Source: Limnochordia bacterium (GTDB lineage Bacteria > Bacillota > Limnochordia > Darwinibacteriales > DTU012). From it: a stretch of 33,654 nucleotides of DNA. Positions within the stretch are counted from its first letter, which is position 1, and each line of letters begins with the position of its first letter. The stretch lies in the NCBI GenBank assembly GCA_007116995.1, contig SKHL01000180.1:1-33654 (forward strand). The letters are read 5' to 3'. Below the pieces are notes generated by a model, which was not told the DNA's origin, made no database searches, and was given only the letters and a program-made list of their open reading frames with translations. The translations under genes and the position numbers were made by a program. This document shows, in pieces, positions 8,159-16,022 of this stretch.

Positions 8159-10033
8159 TCATCCTAGGATCCGTTTATCCTCAATCCTCTTGGTGAATCG
8201 AATATCATCGAAATATTCAAGGAACACCAGTGTATATTTACGACTGGTGTTTAATCTATCCCGGATATCGGCTAACGATACGGATTTATCTTCGCTTGCA
8301 TGGATTAAGGTTCGAATGATCTCTTGGACTTGGGCAATGATCCCTGGTAGTGTTATTTGTTCACTATGTAGTAAAACTAGCTTGCGCTGGTCAATCCAAA
8401 GTTGCATCAGATCCAGTGGGAACCCTTGTTTCTTTAGTTCAACCAGGGTTGGTGGACTAAAGGGCTCGCTGGTCAATAACTGATATAGCTGATCCCATTG
8501 GGCGTGCTCTTTAGGGGATAGCTGGATTTGATGGGTGGCTAATCGTACTATACCAGCGTCTTCCACAACCTCCCTAGTTACTGTCAGCAATGAATCAAAT
8601 AGTCGGAGTGGTAGAGACATCATTGTTCGTAGGGTTTCTTTCGGGATTCCTGATTTCAATGGATTACTGAGATGGTAGTCTTTGAGTAGCTCTAGTAATT
8701 TCTGGTAAACCTTCTTATGGTTGGCACTCCCTAGAATGTACCCATCAAGGGAAATTAATCCAGCATGCTGGCTTCCACCATGCTGGATGAACTGAGACTC
8801 GGTCCAAAACGGGCGAACTTGCGCTAATAAGAGGGGATATTCGTCATGAGTAGCTGCAGCTAACTGTTTTAAGAGCTTTTGGTCTAGTCGTGGATGACTG
8901 GTCTCAAATCCAAATTGGGCACTCGATTTATTTCTGCCTATTAGCCGGAAGTTTCTTCCTCTTACAGGGATCCCCTCTGCTAAAAACCGCCCGCCTCCGA
9001 TGGTTGTGGCATAGGATGGGTGACGAATGATAAAGCGATCCTTAAATCGAAAATGGGTAGGTTCGTCTAGGATTAGTTGGAGTAGTCCTGTTTCTCCCGG
9101 TTGGATGGGTTCGTTTTGTAATAGCCTGGTTTTGGCACTTAACTCCGCGGTTCCTACATAGAGTTTCACCTGGTCTAATGAGCCTAACGTCGCTGGTGCT
9201 GATGCTAATAGGGTAATGGTTGCATTAATACATGAATAGGCTGGTCGCATTTGGGGATAGGTAACATACATTCCACGTGTAACAGCTTCGGTAGCGACGT
9301 TGTTTAAGTTTATCGCCAAGCGACTATTAGCCTGACCCACTTGAATTTGGGCTTTGTGAGTTTGCAAGCCTCGTATTTTGGTCGTGATGCCTGCTGGTTC
9401 CAGCCTAATTTGATCATCAACTGATAGGGTTCCGGCTAGCAGGGTACCTGTTACCACTGTACCAGAGCCTTTAATAGTAAACACCCGATCAATCCAAAGT
9501 AGTGGCGGTGCCTGAAGCTGATCTTCCTTGGGGTGCAACCCTTGATCAATCATAGTAAGTAGGGTGTCTAGGTTATCTCTGGTATGGGAGGATACGCAGA
9601 CTAAGGGACTGGAAGCTAGACTCGTACAGCTTAAATTCTCTTGAATATCCTGGCATATCAAATCCAACCAATCTTCATCGACTAAGTCACATTTAGTTAC
9701 CACTACGATACAATTAGAGATTCCTAATAGATCTGCGATCGCTACATGTTCCTGAGTTTGCGGCATCCAGCCATCATCGGCCGCAATAACTAATAGTAAG
9801 AGATTTATCGCCGAAACCCCTGCGAGCATGTTCTTAATAAACCGATGATGACCGGGTACGTCTACTATCCCTACTTCAGTGCCAGAGGGTAATGAGAGCC
9901 AAGCAAATCCCAAGTCTATGGTCATTCCTCGTTTTTGTTCTTCCTTAAGCCTATCTGGGTTTATCCCGGTCAGGGCCTGGATAAGTGTGGTTTTACCATG
10001 ATCAATGTGTCCTGCAGTTCCTAAGACGTACAT
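8159..10033 (-). CDS. selB: Selenocysteine-specific translation elongation factor
   Basis: SelB delivers Sec-tRNA to UGA codons that carry a SECIS hairpin. The 624-residue protein has an EF-Tu-like GTPase with G1 GHIDHGKT (8-15), G3 DVPGH (58-62) and G4 TKCD (113-116). Beta-barrel domains follow (DRVFTIKGSGTVVTGTL), then a C-terminal array of winged helices that bind SECIS RNA and end with the typical TLVFLEYFDDIRFTKR. It overlaps the end of selA by 13 bp, indicating coupled translation in the order selA-selB. No selD and no recognised selenoprotein gene are in the window. Confidence 0.96.
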   Translation of the reverse strand: MYVLGTAGHIDHGKTTLIQALTGINPDRLKEEQKRGMTIDLGFAWLSLPSGTEVGIVDVPGHHRFIKNMLAGVSAINLLLLVIAADDGWMPQTQEHVAIADLLGISNCIVVVTKCDLVDEDWLDLICQDIQENLSCTSLASSPLVCVSSHTRDNLDTLLTMIDQGLHPKEDQLQAPPLLWIDRVFTIKGSGTVVTGTLLAGTLSVDDQIRLEPAGITTKIRGLQTHKAQIQVGQANSRLAINLNNVATEAVTRGMYVTYPQMRPAYSCINATITLLASAPATLGSLDQVKLYVGTAELSAKTRLLQNEPIQPGETGLLQLILDEPTHFRFKDRFIIRHPSYATTIGGGRFLAEGIPVRGRNFRLIGRNKSSAQFGFETSHPRLDQKLLKQLAAATHDEYPLLLAQVRPFWTESQFIQHGGSQHAGLISLDGYILGSANHKKVYQKLLELLKDYHLSNPLKSGIPKETLRTMMSLPLRLFDSLLTVTREVVEDAGIVRLATHQIQLSPKEHAQWDQLYQLLTSEPFSPPTLVELKKQGFPLDLMQLWIDQRKLVLLHSEQITLPGIIAQVQEIIRTLIHASEDKSVSLADIRDRLNTSRKYTLVFLEYFDDIRFTKRIEDKRILG

Positions 10034-11394
10034 GGATCAAGCCCCCTTTTTAAAACAGCAACCAAATCCCTGTCTTGGTCAGGCAGGATAGTGCGCGGGT
10101 CAAGCAGTAACTTCTCGTCTTTGACACGACCTATTACTGGAGGACTTCCTAGGCGTAAGAAGGATGAACAGGCTGTAACTGAATACATAGGGCTAGTTAA
10201 TGCCAGCAGAACTGTGGGAATGGTCTCGCCTGGCAGAGATCCTCCGCCGATAGTGGATTGACCTGGTAGAATTTGACCTTTCCAACCAGGTCCTAGAGAT
10301 TTTTTCCATTCATTAACCCGGTTGGTTAAGTGGTCGATGGATGTAGTGAGCATTTGCATGATAGGGATGGAACTTAACTCATTATTCATATATTTGAGTA
10401 ATAGATGCTGTAGGGCTAGCAGTGAGAGTTTATCGATTCGGAGGGCGCGCAGAAGAGGCTTCTGCTTCATGCAGGTAATAGCGCAGGCTTCTCCAAGAAT
10501 AATTCCTGCTTGAGGTCCACCGAGTAGTTTGTCACCACTAAATGTAAGAACATCAACATGAGCGATTACGTCATGGATGAATGGGTCGTGTCCCCTTTTA
10601 TATAAGGGAGGGAACTGCATGGCCCCACTACCTATATCTTCAACTAGCCATAGATTACGGGACTTACACAGTTGATGTAAGTCCACGCGGGGGACAGACT
10701 CTGTAAATCCATGTATCTGGTAGTTACTCGGATGTACTTTTAAAATAACAGCGGTGTTATCAGATATTGCTTGTTCGTAGTCACTTAACCGAGTTTTATT
10801 GGTGGTGCCTACTTCTTTTAAAATGCAGCCACTTTCTGCAATTACTTCTGGGATACGGAATCCTCCACCGATTTCGACTAATTCACCACGCGATACGATT
10901 ACCTCTTTCCCTGAAGCAAGGGCACTAAGGGTTAATAGGACAGCCGCGGCATTATTGTTAACTACTAGGCTATCCTCAGCACCGGTTAAAAGGCAAAGTA
11001 GCTCACTAACTCCTTGATAGCGGCTACCTCTTTCGCCGTCATTTAAATGATATTCTAGATTTGTATAGCCAATACTGCAAACTGTAAGCCAGTCCATGGT
11101 GTCCTTTGGTAATGGAGAACGCCCTAAATTGGTATGGATTAATACTCCTGTTCCATTGATTACAGGCTGGAGGAGACGGCGTTGATAAAGAGCTAGTTGA
11201 TCACAAATGCGAACCAAAAGTTCAGTCCTCGTAAGGACAGAACCTCCAGCCCGCACTTGTTGGCGTTGTTCCTCTAGAATTGCTTGAATAGTGGTAACGA
11301 TAATTTGATGCGGTATCTGTTTGCGTAATCCAGCAATGCCGGGCTCTGTTAGCAGTTGATTGACAGATGGTAGTGTTCTTAATTGATCGTGCAT
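10021..11394 (-). CDS. selA: L-seryl-tRNA(Sec) selenium transferase
   Basis: SelA is a PLP enzyme that converts Ser-tRNA-Sec to Sec-tRNA-Sec using selenophosphate. The 457-residue length is normal. Features include the N-terminal tRNA-binding region, NGTGVLIHTNLGRSPL (80-95), the VNNNAAAVLL stretch (145-154), the Asp of VEDIGSG and the PLP lysine in TFSGDKLLGGPQ (Lys289). The ATG at 11394 follows AGGGAGGGG at good spacing. It lies 56 bp downstream of the phosphate-transporter-like gene on the same strand with no terminator visible, so readthrough is possible. Confidence 0.96.
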   Translation of the reverse strand: MHDQLRTLPSVNQLLTEPGIAGLRKQIPHQIIVTTIQAILEEQRQQVRAGGSVLTRTELLVRICDQLALYQRRLLQPVINGTGVLIHTNLGRSPLPKDTMDWLTVCSIGYTNLEYHLNDGERGSRYQGVSELLCLLTGAEDSLVVNNNAAAVLLTLSALASGKEVIVSRGELVEIGGGFRIPEVIAESGCILKEVGTTNKTRLSDYEQAISDNTAVILKVHPSNYQIHGFTESVPRVDLHQLCKSRNLWLVEDIGSGAMQFPPLYKRGHDPFIHDVIAHVDVLTFSGDKLLGGPQAGIILGEACAITCMKQKPLLRALRIDKLSLLALQHLLLKYMNNELSSIPIMQMLTTSIDHLTNRVNEWKKSLGPGWKGQILPGQSTIGGGSLPGETIPTVLLALTSPMYSVTACSSFLRLGSPPVIGRVKDEKLLLDPRTILPDQDRDLVAVLKRGLDPCTS

Positions 11395-11450
11395 ATAGAT
11401 TACCCCTCCCTAATTATGAGCTGGCCTTGGGGTTGTTGCTAAACGGGTGT

Positions 11451-13100
11451 TTAAGTGGCTTGCCGAAGCATTCGCTCCTCTAGTTCTTCTTCTGACTCTA
11501 GTAAGGTTCCGGCGACAGCCTCCGCTAGATTGTTCGCGTGGTCGGCCACGCGCTCTAGATTACTAACAAGGTCTAGGAAGACAACACCGGCTTCAGGATG
11601 ACAGGTACCTTCATTTAACCGGCGAATATGGGATGCCCGGTAATCTCGCTCCATTTGGTCAATAATATCATCTTCTCGGATAAGTCGCTTGGCGTCATCG
11701 ACTCGTTCATTACGCAATAATTCTATGGCCTTGGTGTAGATACATTCTACTTTATGATACATGATCACGATCTCTTCTTCCGCCATTGCACTTAAACCTA
11801 GTTTATGGTCCATTCTAACTTGAGCAAGTTCTATAATATTTGTGGAATGATCGCCTACCCGTTCAATGTCATGCACACTGTGCATTAGATTGGTGACCTT
11901 TCTAGTCTGCTTGGATGATAGTGGATTGTGGCTGGCCTCTGTTAAATAGGTAATAATTGCTTTTTCTAAATCATTCACGACGTCTTCTTTGCGCTCTACG
12001 TTTTCAATCAGTTTAGGATCGCCTTTGAGGAATGCTTGAAAAGACTCTTGTAACATATCTAGAGATATATCGGCCATCCGTAGAACCTCTTGGGTTGCAG
12101 CCATTAACGCGGCTGGAGAATGAAGCATGCGTCGATCTAGGTACTTTGGCTTACATTCTAAGATAGTTTCTTCTCCAGGAACTAAACGTTGAACGATAGT
12201 AACAAATCGACTGAGAAATGGAAATACCAACAACGTATTGACTATATTAAAAATAGCGTGAGCATTAGCTACTTGTCGTGTAACATTATCGCTCGTTAAG
12301 AAAATTAGATCAGTAAAGGGCTTAAGAACAATCAGGAAAACGACGACACCGAAGGTATTAAATAAAACATGAGCCATAGCTGCCCGTTTCGCTGTTAAAC
12401 TAGCTCCAATGGCTGCTAGCTGGGCTGTTATACATGTGCCTAAATTAGCACCTAGGATTAGGGCTAAGCCCGAGGGTAAATCAATTAGGTTCTGCATACT
12501 AAAAGCGATTACTAGGCCTGTGGTCGCACTTGAACTTTGTACTAATACAGTAAATAATGCTCCAGCCATGACACCTAGCAGAGGAGCTTGTCCAAAACGT
12601 ACTAATAGATCTAAAAAGGGCTGGTATGTTCTAAGTGGACGTAGGCTTTCACTCATAGTAGACATTCCAACTAACAGCAAGCCAAAACCCAGTAGACTTA
12701 AACCTATATATCGATAGGTGCGATTTTTGCATAAAAAATTGAGGATAAAGCCAATCCCCACACATGGTAATGCTACTCTATAAATGTTAAATGAGACAAC
12801 CTGTGCTGTAATCGTCGTGCCAATGTTAGCCCCCATAATAGTGCCAACAGCTTGGCTAAGATTCATAAGACCTGCATTTACAAAGCCCACAATCATAACA
12901 GTTGTAGTACTACTTGACTGAACTAACACTGTGACCAATGCGCCTGTGACTACGGCGATGAGCGGGTGGGAGGTAAATAGCTCCAGAATCTGGCGTAGAC
13001 GGTCGCCAGCAGCCTTTTGGAGCCCTTCAGCCATCCGTTGCATACCATAAAGAAACAATCCTAATCCGCCCAGTAAACCAAAAACTGTATCAATGTTCAC
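11451..13100 (-). CDS. Na/Pi-cotransporter family protein with C-terminal PhoU-like domain
   Basis: This is a NptA/YjbB-type Na+-coupled phosphate transporter of 549 residues. The membrane half contains the family's inverted repeat with two QSSS signatures: QSSSTTTVM at 61 and QSSSATTGLV at 188. A cytoplasmic PhoU-like helical half (about 330-549) carries two Asp/Glu-rich motifs (VHDIERVGDHSTNI and VSNLERVADHANN) typical of metal binding. The start is GTG with GAGGT 7 bp upstream. Members usually export or import phosphate; the direction cannot be told from sequence. Its place upstream of selA may be chance or cotranscription. Confidence 0.9.
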   Translation of the reverse strand: MNIDTVFGLLGGLGLFLYGMQRMAEGLQKAAGDRLRQILELFTSHPLIAVVTGALVTVLVQSSSTTTVMIVGFVNAGLMNLSQAVGTIMGANIGTTITAQVVSFNIYRVALPCVGIGFILNFLCKNRTYRYIGLSLLGFGLLLVGMSTMSESLRPLRTYQPFLDLLVRFGQAPLLGVMAGALFTVLVQSSSATTGLVIAFSMQNLIDLPSGLALILGANLGTCITAQLAAIGASLTAKRAAMAHVLFNTFGVVVFLIVLKPFTDLIFLTSDNVTRQVANAHAIFNIVNTLLVFPFLSRFVTIVQRLVPGEETILECKPKYLDRRMLHSPAALMAATQEVLRMADISLDMLQESFQAFLKGDPKLIENVERKEDVVNDLEKAIITYLTEASHNPLSSKQTRKVTNLMHSVHDIERVGDHSTNIIELAQVRMDHKLGLSAMAEEEIVIMYHKVECIYTKAIELLRNERVDDAKRLIREDDIIDQMERDYRASHIRRLNEGTCHPEAGVVFLDLVSNLERVADHANNLAEAVAGTLLESEEELEERMLRQAT

Positions 13101-13141
13101 TGAATCGACCTCACTTTTTTTAAGAATTTCTCAACTGTTCA

Positions 13142-13170
13142 ATTCTATATTTAGCGAGGAAATCCTGCAA
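13142..13170 (-). promoter_or_regulatory. Candidate sigma-A promoter of the Na/Pi-cotransporter gene
   Basis: On the - strand, TTGCAG (13170-13165) and TAGAAT (13147-13142) are separated by 17 bp, about 40 bp upstream of the GTG start. Confidence 0.55.
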
Positions 13171-13206
13171 AAAGCTAAGGTAAATCTAGAGGAGGATATT
13201 GTCTGC

Positions 13207-13353
13207 CTATGAAGTTGCTACCTGCTTATATTTAGAATAGGCTTGTTGAAGACTCTTTAATCCTCGTTGCTTGGCTTTGTTATCTAACCCTTTTTTCTGG
13301 GCGATAGTTTCCATAGCTGATTTAATCATAGTTAGCTTTTCGTGATTCGTCAC
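13207..13353 (-). CDS. Small basic protein of unknown function (48 aa)
   Basis: A 48-codon frame starts with GTG at 13353, has an excellent Shine-Dalgarno AGGAGGG 6 bp upstream, and ends in TAG. The peptide begins MTNHEKLTMIKSAMETIAQK and ends SKYKQVATS. It is Lys-rich, without Cys or membrane segments, and looks mostly helical. I do not recognise a family; it lacks the SQELD motif of Spo0E-like peptides. It lies between spmB and the Na/Pi-cotransporter gene on the same strand. The good ribosome site and clean frame argue for a real gene; its size and lack of homology limit certainty. Confidence 0.55.
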   Translation of the reverse strand: MTNHEKLTMIKSAMETIAQKKGLDNKAKQRGLKSLQQAYSKYKQVATS

Positions 13354-13411
13354 AGTGAACCCTCCTAGATAGTTGATCCTAGTATCAGTATGTGCCGTTA
13401 GGACAAGAGTT

Positions 13412-13441
13412 ATGCCAAAAAATGTATATTTTTTTTGGCAT
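13412..13441 (-). terminator. A/T-rich hairpin after spmB, possible terminator
   Basis: A perfect 11-bp inverted repeat (13412-13422 against 13431-13441) has an 8-nt loop, 9 bp downstream of the spmB stop. The T-run is inside the descending arm rather than after it, so termination strength is uncertain. Confidence 0.5.
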
Positions 13442-13449
13442 TGGATAAG

Positions 13450-13989
13450 CTAACTGTTTGCAAAGACGCGGTATACCACATACACAGCAGCTAAAAACCC
13501 CGCTAAATCTGCACTTAACCCAGCAACTAAGGCATGACGGATCTTGTGGATGCCAGCCGCTCCAAAGTAGACTGTTACTACATAGAAAGTAGTCTCGGTG
13601 CTCCCTTGCACGGTAGATGCTAATCGACCGAGAAAGGAGTCAGGCCCATATGTTTCTAGCATGTTTGAGAGCAGGGCTAGGGCTCCAGAACCAGACAAAG
13701 GACGAATCAGGGCCAGCGGGAGAACCTCCTGAGGGATCCCAAATCTTGCGGTGAGAGGTTGTATTAGGTGAATCATCGTATCCATAGCTCCGGATTGTTG
13801 AAACACTTTAAGCGCGACAAACATAGCCACTAGGTATGGAATAATGCAAATTGCCGTATTAAAACCCTCTTTGGCTCCATCGACGAAGCTTTCATAAACT
13901 GGAACACGTTTGACAATGCCGATAGTCGGAATAGTTAACAGCAGCAGGGGTATAGTCCAAGTCGAGATTAGCTCGAGTATGGGTAGCAT
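13450..13989 (-). CDS. spmB: Spore maturation protein B
   Basis: SpmB is a polytopic membrane protein that, with SpmA, is needed in B. subtilis for normal spore core dehydration and heat resistance. The 179-residue protein has about five hydrophobic helices. Family segments are visible: VDGAKEGF (37-44), IIPYLVAMFVAL, LIRPLSGSGAL and the nucleoside-transporter-gate-like QGSTETTFYVVTVYFGAAGI. The ATG follows the spmA stop codon immediately (TAG then ATG), with AGAGGTG inside the end of spmA. The pair is clearly cotranscribed and probably translationally coupled. Confidence 0.94.
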   Translation of the reverse strand: MLPILELISTWTIPLLLLTIPTIGIVKRVPVYESFVDGAKEGFNTAICIIPYLVAMFVALKVFQQSGAMDTMIHLIQPLTARFGIPQEVLPLALIRPLSGSGALALLSNMLETYGPDSFLGRLASTVQGSTETTFYVVTVYFGAAGIHKIRHALVAGLSADLAGFLAAVYVVYRVFANS

Positions 13990-14577
13990 CTAAACACCTC
14001 TTCTTTTCAGTTCACGTAAGCCTCGATCAACAACAATGGCTGTAACAGTGGAAGCTAGGGTGGCTACGATGGTGGTGCCGATTATCTCAGTTGGATTCGC
14101 TGATCCTTGGGCCACACGGAAGGCTATTACAGTGCTAGGAACTACTGTCAAACTCGATGTTGTAATGGCGAGGTAGGTACACATACTATTACTAGCGACA
14201 TCACTGTCTCCGTTTAAGGATTGTAGCTCTTGCATTGCCTTAATTCCTAAGGGAGTACAGGCATTACCTAGGCCTAGCAAATTTGCACTGATACTTAATA
14301 AGACGGCTCCCATGGCTGGATGATTTTTCGGTATTTCTGGAAAGAGGATTTTCGCGATCGGCCGCATCAGCTTGGCCAAAATATGCATGATCCCAGCTTG
14401 CTCTGCAACTCGCATCATCCCAGACCAGAACGCAATGATGCCAATTAAGCCGAAGGCTATGCTAATCGCTTGTTCAGCCCCTTCCATTGTTGCTTTTGTT
14501 ACTAGACCGATGTCTCCTTGGGCAGCGGCGGCACCAATACCAACGACTAACAATAAAAACCAGATAATATTAATCAC
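13990..14577 (-). CDS. spmA: Spore maturation protein A
   Basis: This is the partner of SpmB. The start chosen is GTG at 14577, giving MINIIWFLLLVVGIG, the family's usual beginning, and 195 residues. GGGAGGG lies 6 bp upstream. An ATG at 14592 is in frame but would place that Shine-Dalgarno inside the gene. Gate-domain motifs are present: EGAEQAISIAFGLIGI, FWSGMMRVAEQAG, LGLGNACTPLGIKAM and SMCTYLAITTSSLTVVPSTV. No clear sporulation-sigma promoter could be assigned upstream. Confidence 0.94.
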   Translation of the reverse strand: MINIIWFLLLVVGIGAAAAQGDIGLVTKATMEGAEQAISIAFGLIGIIAFWSGMMRVAEQAGIMHILAKLMRPIAKILFPEIPKNHPAMGAVLLSISANLLGLGNACTPLGIKAMQELQSLNGDSDVASNSMCTYLAITTSSLTVVPSTVIAFRVAQGSANPTEIIGTTIVATLASTVTAIVVDRGLRELKRRGV

Positions 14578-14659
14578 AAAAAACCCTCCCATTCACATAA
14601 TGAATATGCGAAGCAGGAGGAAATTTTGCCAAAAAGTTGCAGGGGATCTAACCTTCTTT

Positions 14660-14818
14660 TTATGCTCGTCCGACGAAAACTTCACTTTCCCCAGCTAAGT
14701 AGCCCGGTTCTGTATCAACATAGCTGATTCCTAAGACAATGCCACGGCGCAACAGTGAAACAGCTTGCTGGGAGCCGTTAGGCCGGCGGATAGCCCCGAA
14801 ACCGAGTGCTGAGGGGGA
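14660..14818 (-). pseudogene. Remnant of an aldo/keto reductase N-terminus
   Basis: About 52 codons on the - strand read like the start of an aldo/keto-reductase barrel: SPSALGFGAIRR, then QQAVSLLRRGIVLGISYVDT, then EPGYLAGESEVFVGRA and a stop. The first beta-strand, the active-site Asp and Tyr region (YVDTEPGY) and the SEVFVGRA helix are recognisable. The catalytic Lys and His and the remaining ~250 residues are absent, and sequence upstream of the Ser does not match the family. The fragment lies between spmA and the ctsR control region. It is a degraded gene rather than a functional small protein. Confidence 0.6.
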
Positions 14819-14896
14819 TATGTAGTAAAATATTGTCTGATGCATCGAGAAGATTAGATATTGCAAGTAATAGCAAGAAAATGGATGGAAATGAAT

Positions 14897-14913
14897 TCTG
14901 ACGTTGTCTGACC
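14897..14913 (-). promoter_or_regulatory. Upstream degenerate CtsR box
   Basis: Read on the - strand, GGTCAGA-CAA-CGTCAGA has the 7-3-7 tandem layout of the CtsR operator (consensus RGTCAAA-NAN-RGTCAAA). It lies just upstream of the ctsR -35 region and could give a second contact for the repressor. Confidence 0.5.
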
Positions 14914-14927
14914 AAGCTAAGTGCCCC

Positions 14928-14958
14928 TTGCATAAAGGGTAATAAGTAGTGATATAAT
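14928..14958 (+). promoter_or_regulatory. Promoter of the ctsR-mcsA-mcsB-clpC operon
   Basis: A perfect TATAAT at 14953-14958 has the extended -10 TG (TGATATAAT). TTGCAT at 14928-14933 lies 19 bp upstream; the long spacing is offset by the extended -10. The predicted start point is near 14965, inside or next to the proximal CtsR box. Confidence 0.75.
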
Positions 14959-14967
14959 GTACTTAAA

Positions 14968-14984
14968 GGTCAGGCATAGTCAAA
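14968..14984 (+). promoter_or_regulatory. CtsR operator
   Basis: GGTCAGG-CAT-AGTCAAA matches the CtsR heptad repeat RGTCAAA-NAN-RGTCAAA in 12 of the 14 constrained heptad positions. It sits right over the expected transcription start, so bound CtsR would block initiation. Confidence 0.85.
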
Positions 14985-15010
14985 TAATTGTCTGAGATGG
15001 GAGAAGTTAT

Positions 15011-15469
15011 ATGAGTACATTAGCTGATCTGATAGAAATTTACATTAAACAACAGTTAAAACAAAGCGAGGATCAGGCTGTAGAGATTAGCCGTGCTCAG
15101 CTAGCGGAAACATTTAGCTGCGTTCCTTCTCAAATTAACTATGTGTTGACAACTCGATTTACCCTTGATCGTGGCTACCTCATTGAAAGTCGGCGAGGCG
15201 GCGGTGGGTATATCCGAGTGGTGCAGACTAACCACCAGGGAAAGAACAAGGTAGCGGCTAAGCTGTTCCAACAAATCGGTCACGCCATCAACCAGCGCGA
15301 CGCTGAGGATCTGCTCCTTGGGTTTCATGATCTGGAGATGATATCCTTGAAGCAACTGCAGCTAGTTCGAGGAATTCTCCAGCGCGAAACTGGGCTGTAT
15401 GATTTGGATAAGGACCATTTAAGAGCTAGTTTATTGCGGTCCATGCTATTTATTGTTGTGCATCAATAG
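15011..15469 (+). CDS. ctsR: Transcriptional repressor of class III stress genes CtsR
   Basis: CtsR represses clp and other heat-shock genes and is inactivated at high temperature or by McsA/McsB. The 152-residue protein has the N-terminal winged helix-turn-helix: LADLIEIYIKQQL, then QLAETFSCVPSQINYVLTTR. The wing contains the conserved glycine-rich thermosensor turn ESRRGGGGYIRV (residues about 59-70). The C-terminal dimer/tetramer domain is present. GGGAG lies about 9 bp before the ATG. It heads the operon and its own operator overlaps the promoter, so it is autorepressed. Confidence 0.95.
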   Translation: MSTLADLIEIYIKQQLKQSEDQAVEISRAQLAETFSCVPSQINYVLTTRFTLDRGYLIESRRGGGGYIRVVQTNHQGKNKVAAKLFQQIGHAINQRDAEDLLLGFHDLEMISLKQLQLVRGILQRETGLYDLDKDHLRASLLRSMLFIVVHQ

Positions 15470-15512
15470 GAGTATATTTGTAGAAAAACAGAAGACGGTA
15501 GGAGGTGGCATT

Positions 15513-16022
15513 ATGTTATGTGAACAGTGTGGGCAGGAACCAGCTAGTGTACACATGACTAAGATTATTAATAACAAGAAAATAGAGGCTCACCTATGTC
15601 AAGAGTGTGCTGGAGAATATGGCGACTTCGCCAATGGTATTGACCTTCCAAACATATTTGCAGGCTTGTTTGAACAGCCTAAAGTTTGGGGAACTGTATC
15701 CAGAAAGTCTAGTGCATGTTCAACCTGTGGCTTAGAGATAAATGACATTCGCCAACTAAATCAGTTAGGATGTAGTGACTGCTATCAGGCGTTTAAAAAG
15801 GAGTTAGAGCCACTGCTACGCCGTCTACATGGCACCACGCGTCATGTAGGCAAAGTGCCTGCCAAAAGCCATGCTAAGATTCGCTTGGACCGGCAGATCA
15901 ACCAGATGCGAGATCAATTACAGCAAGCAATCTCATTGGAGAATTATGAAGAAGCCGCCAAACTGCGGGATGGTATTCGTCAATTGCAACAGAGAAATAC
16001 CTCTGAACTGGGGGGAGAGTAA
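15513..16022 (+). CDS. mcsA: McsA, zinc-finger activator of McsB arginine kinase
   Basis: McsA binds and activates the McsB kinase and modulates CtsR. The start ATG at 15513 has AGGAGGTG upstream and gives MLCEQCGQEPASVHM, the usual N-terminus; the product has 169 residues. Four CxxC pairs form two treble-clef-like zinc sites: CEQC and CQEC, then CSTC and CSDC. The C-terminus carries a UVR helical hairpin (QLQQAISLENYEEAAKLRDG), also found in UvrB, UvrC and ClpC. The frame opens further upstream to 15453, but that part has no ribosome site. Its TAA overlaps the ATG of mcsB by one base. Confidence 0.94.
   Translation: MLCEQCGQEPASVHMTKIINNKKIEAHLCQECAGEYGDFANGIDLPNIFAGLFEQPKVWGTVSRKSSACSTCGLEINDIRQLNQLGCSDCYQAFKKELEPLLRRLHGTTRHVGKVPAKSHAKIRLDRQINQMRDQLQQAISLENYEEAAKLRDGIRQLQQRNTSELGGE

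Noticed and set aside
14624..14722. Short + strand frame from TTG after AGGAGG between spmA and ctsR
   Set aside because: About 32 codons with no conservation clue, overlapping the aldo/keto-reductase remnant; the purine run is probably chance.
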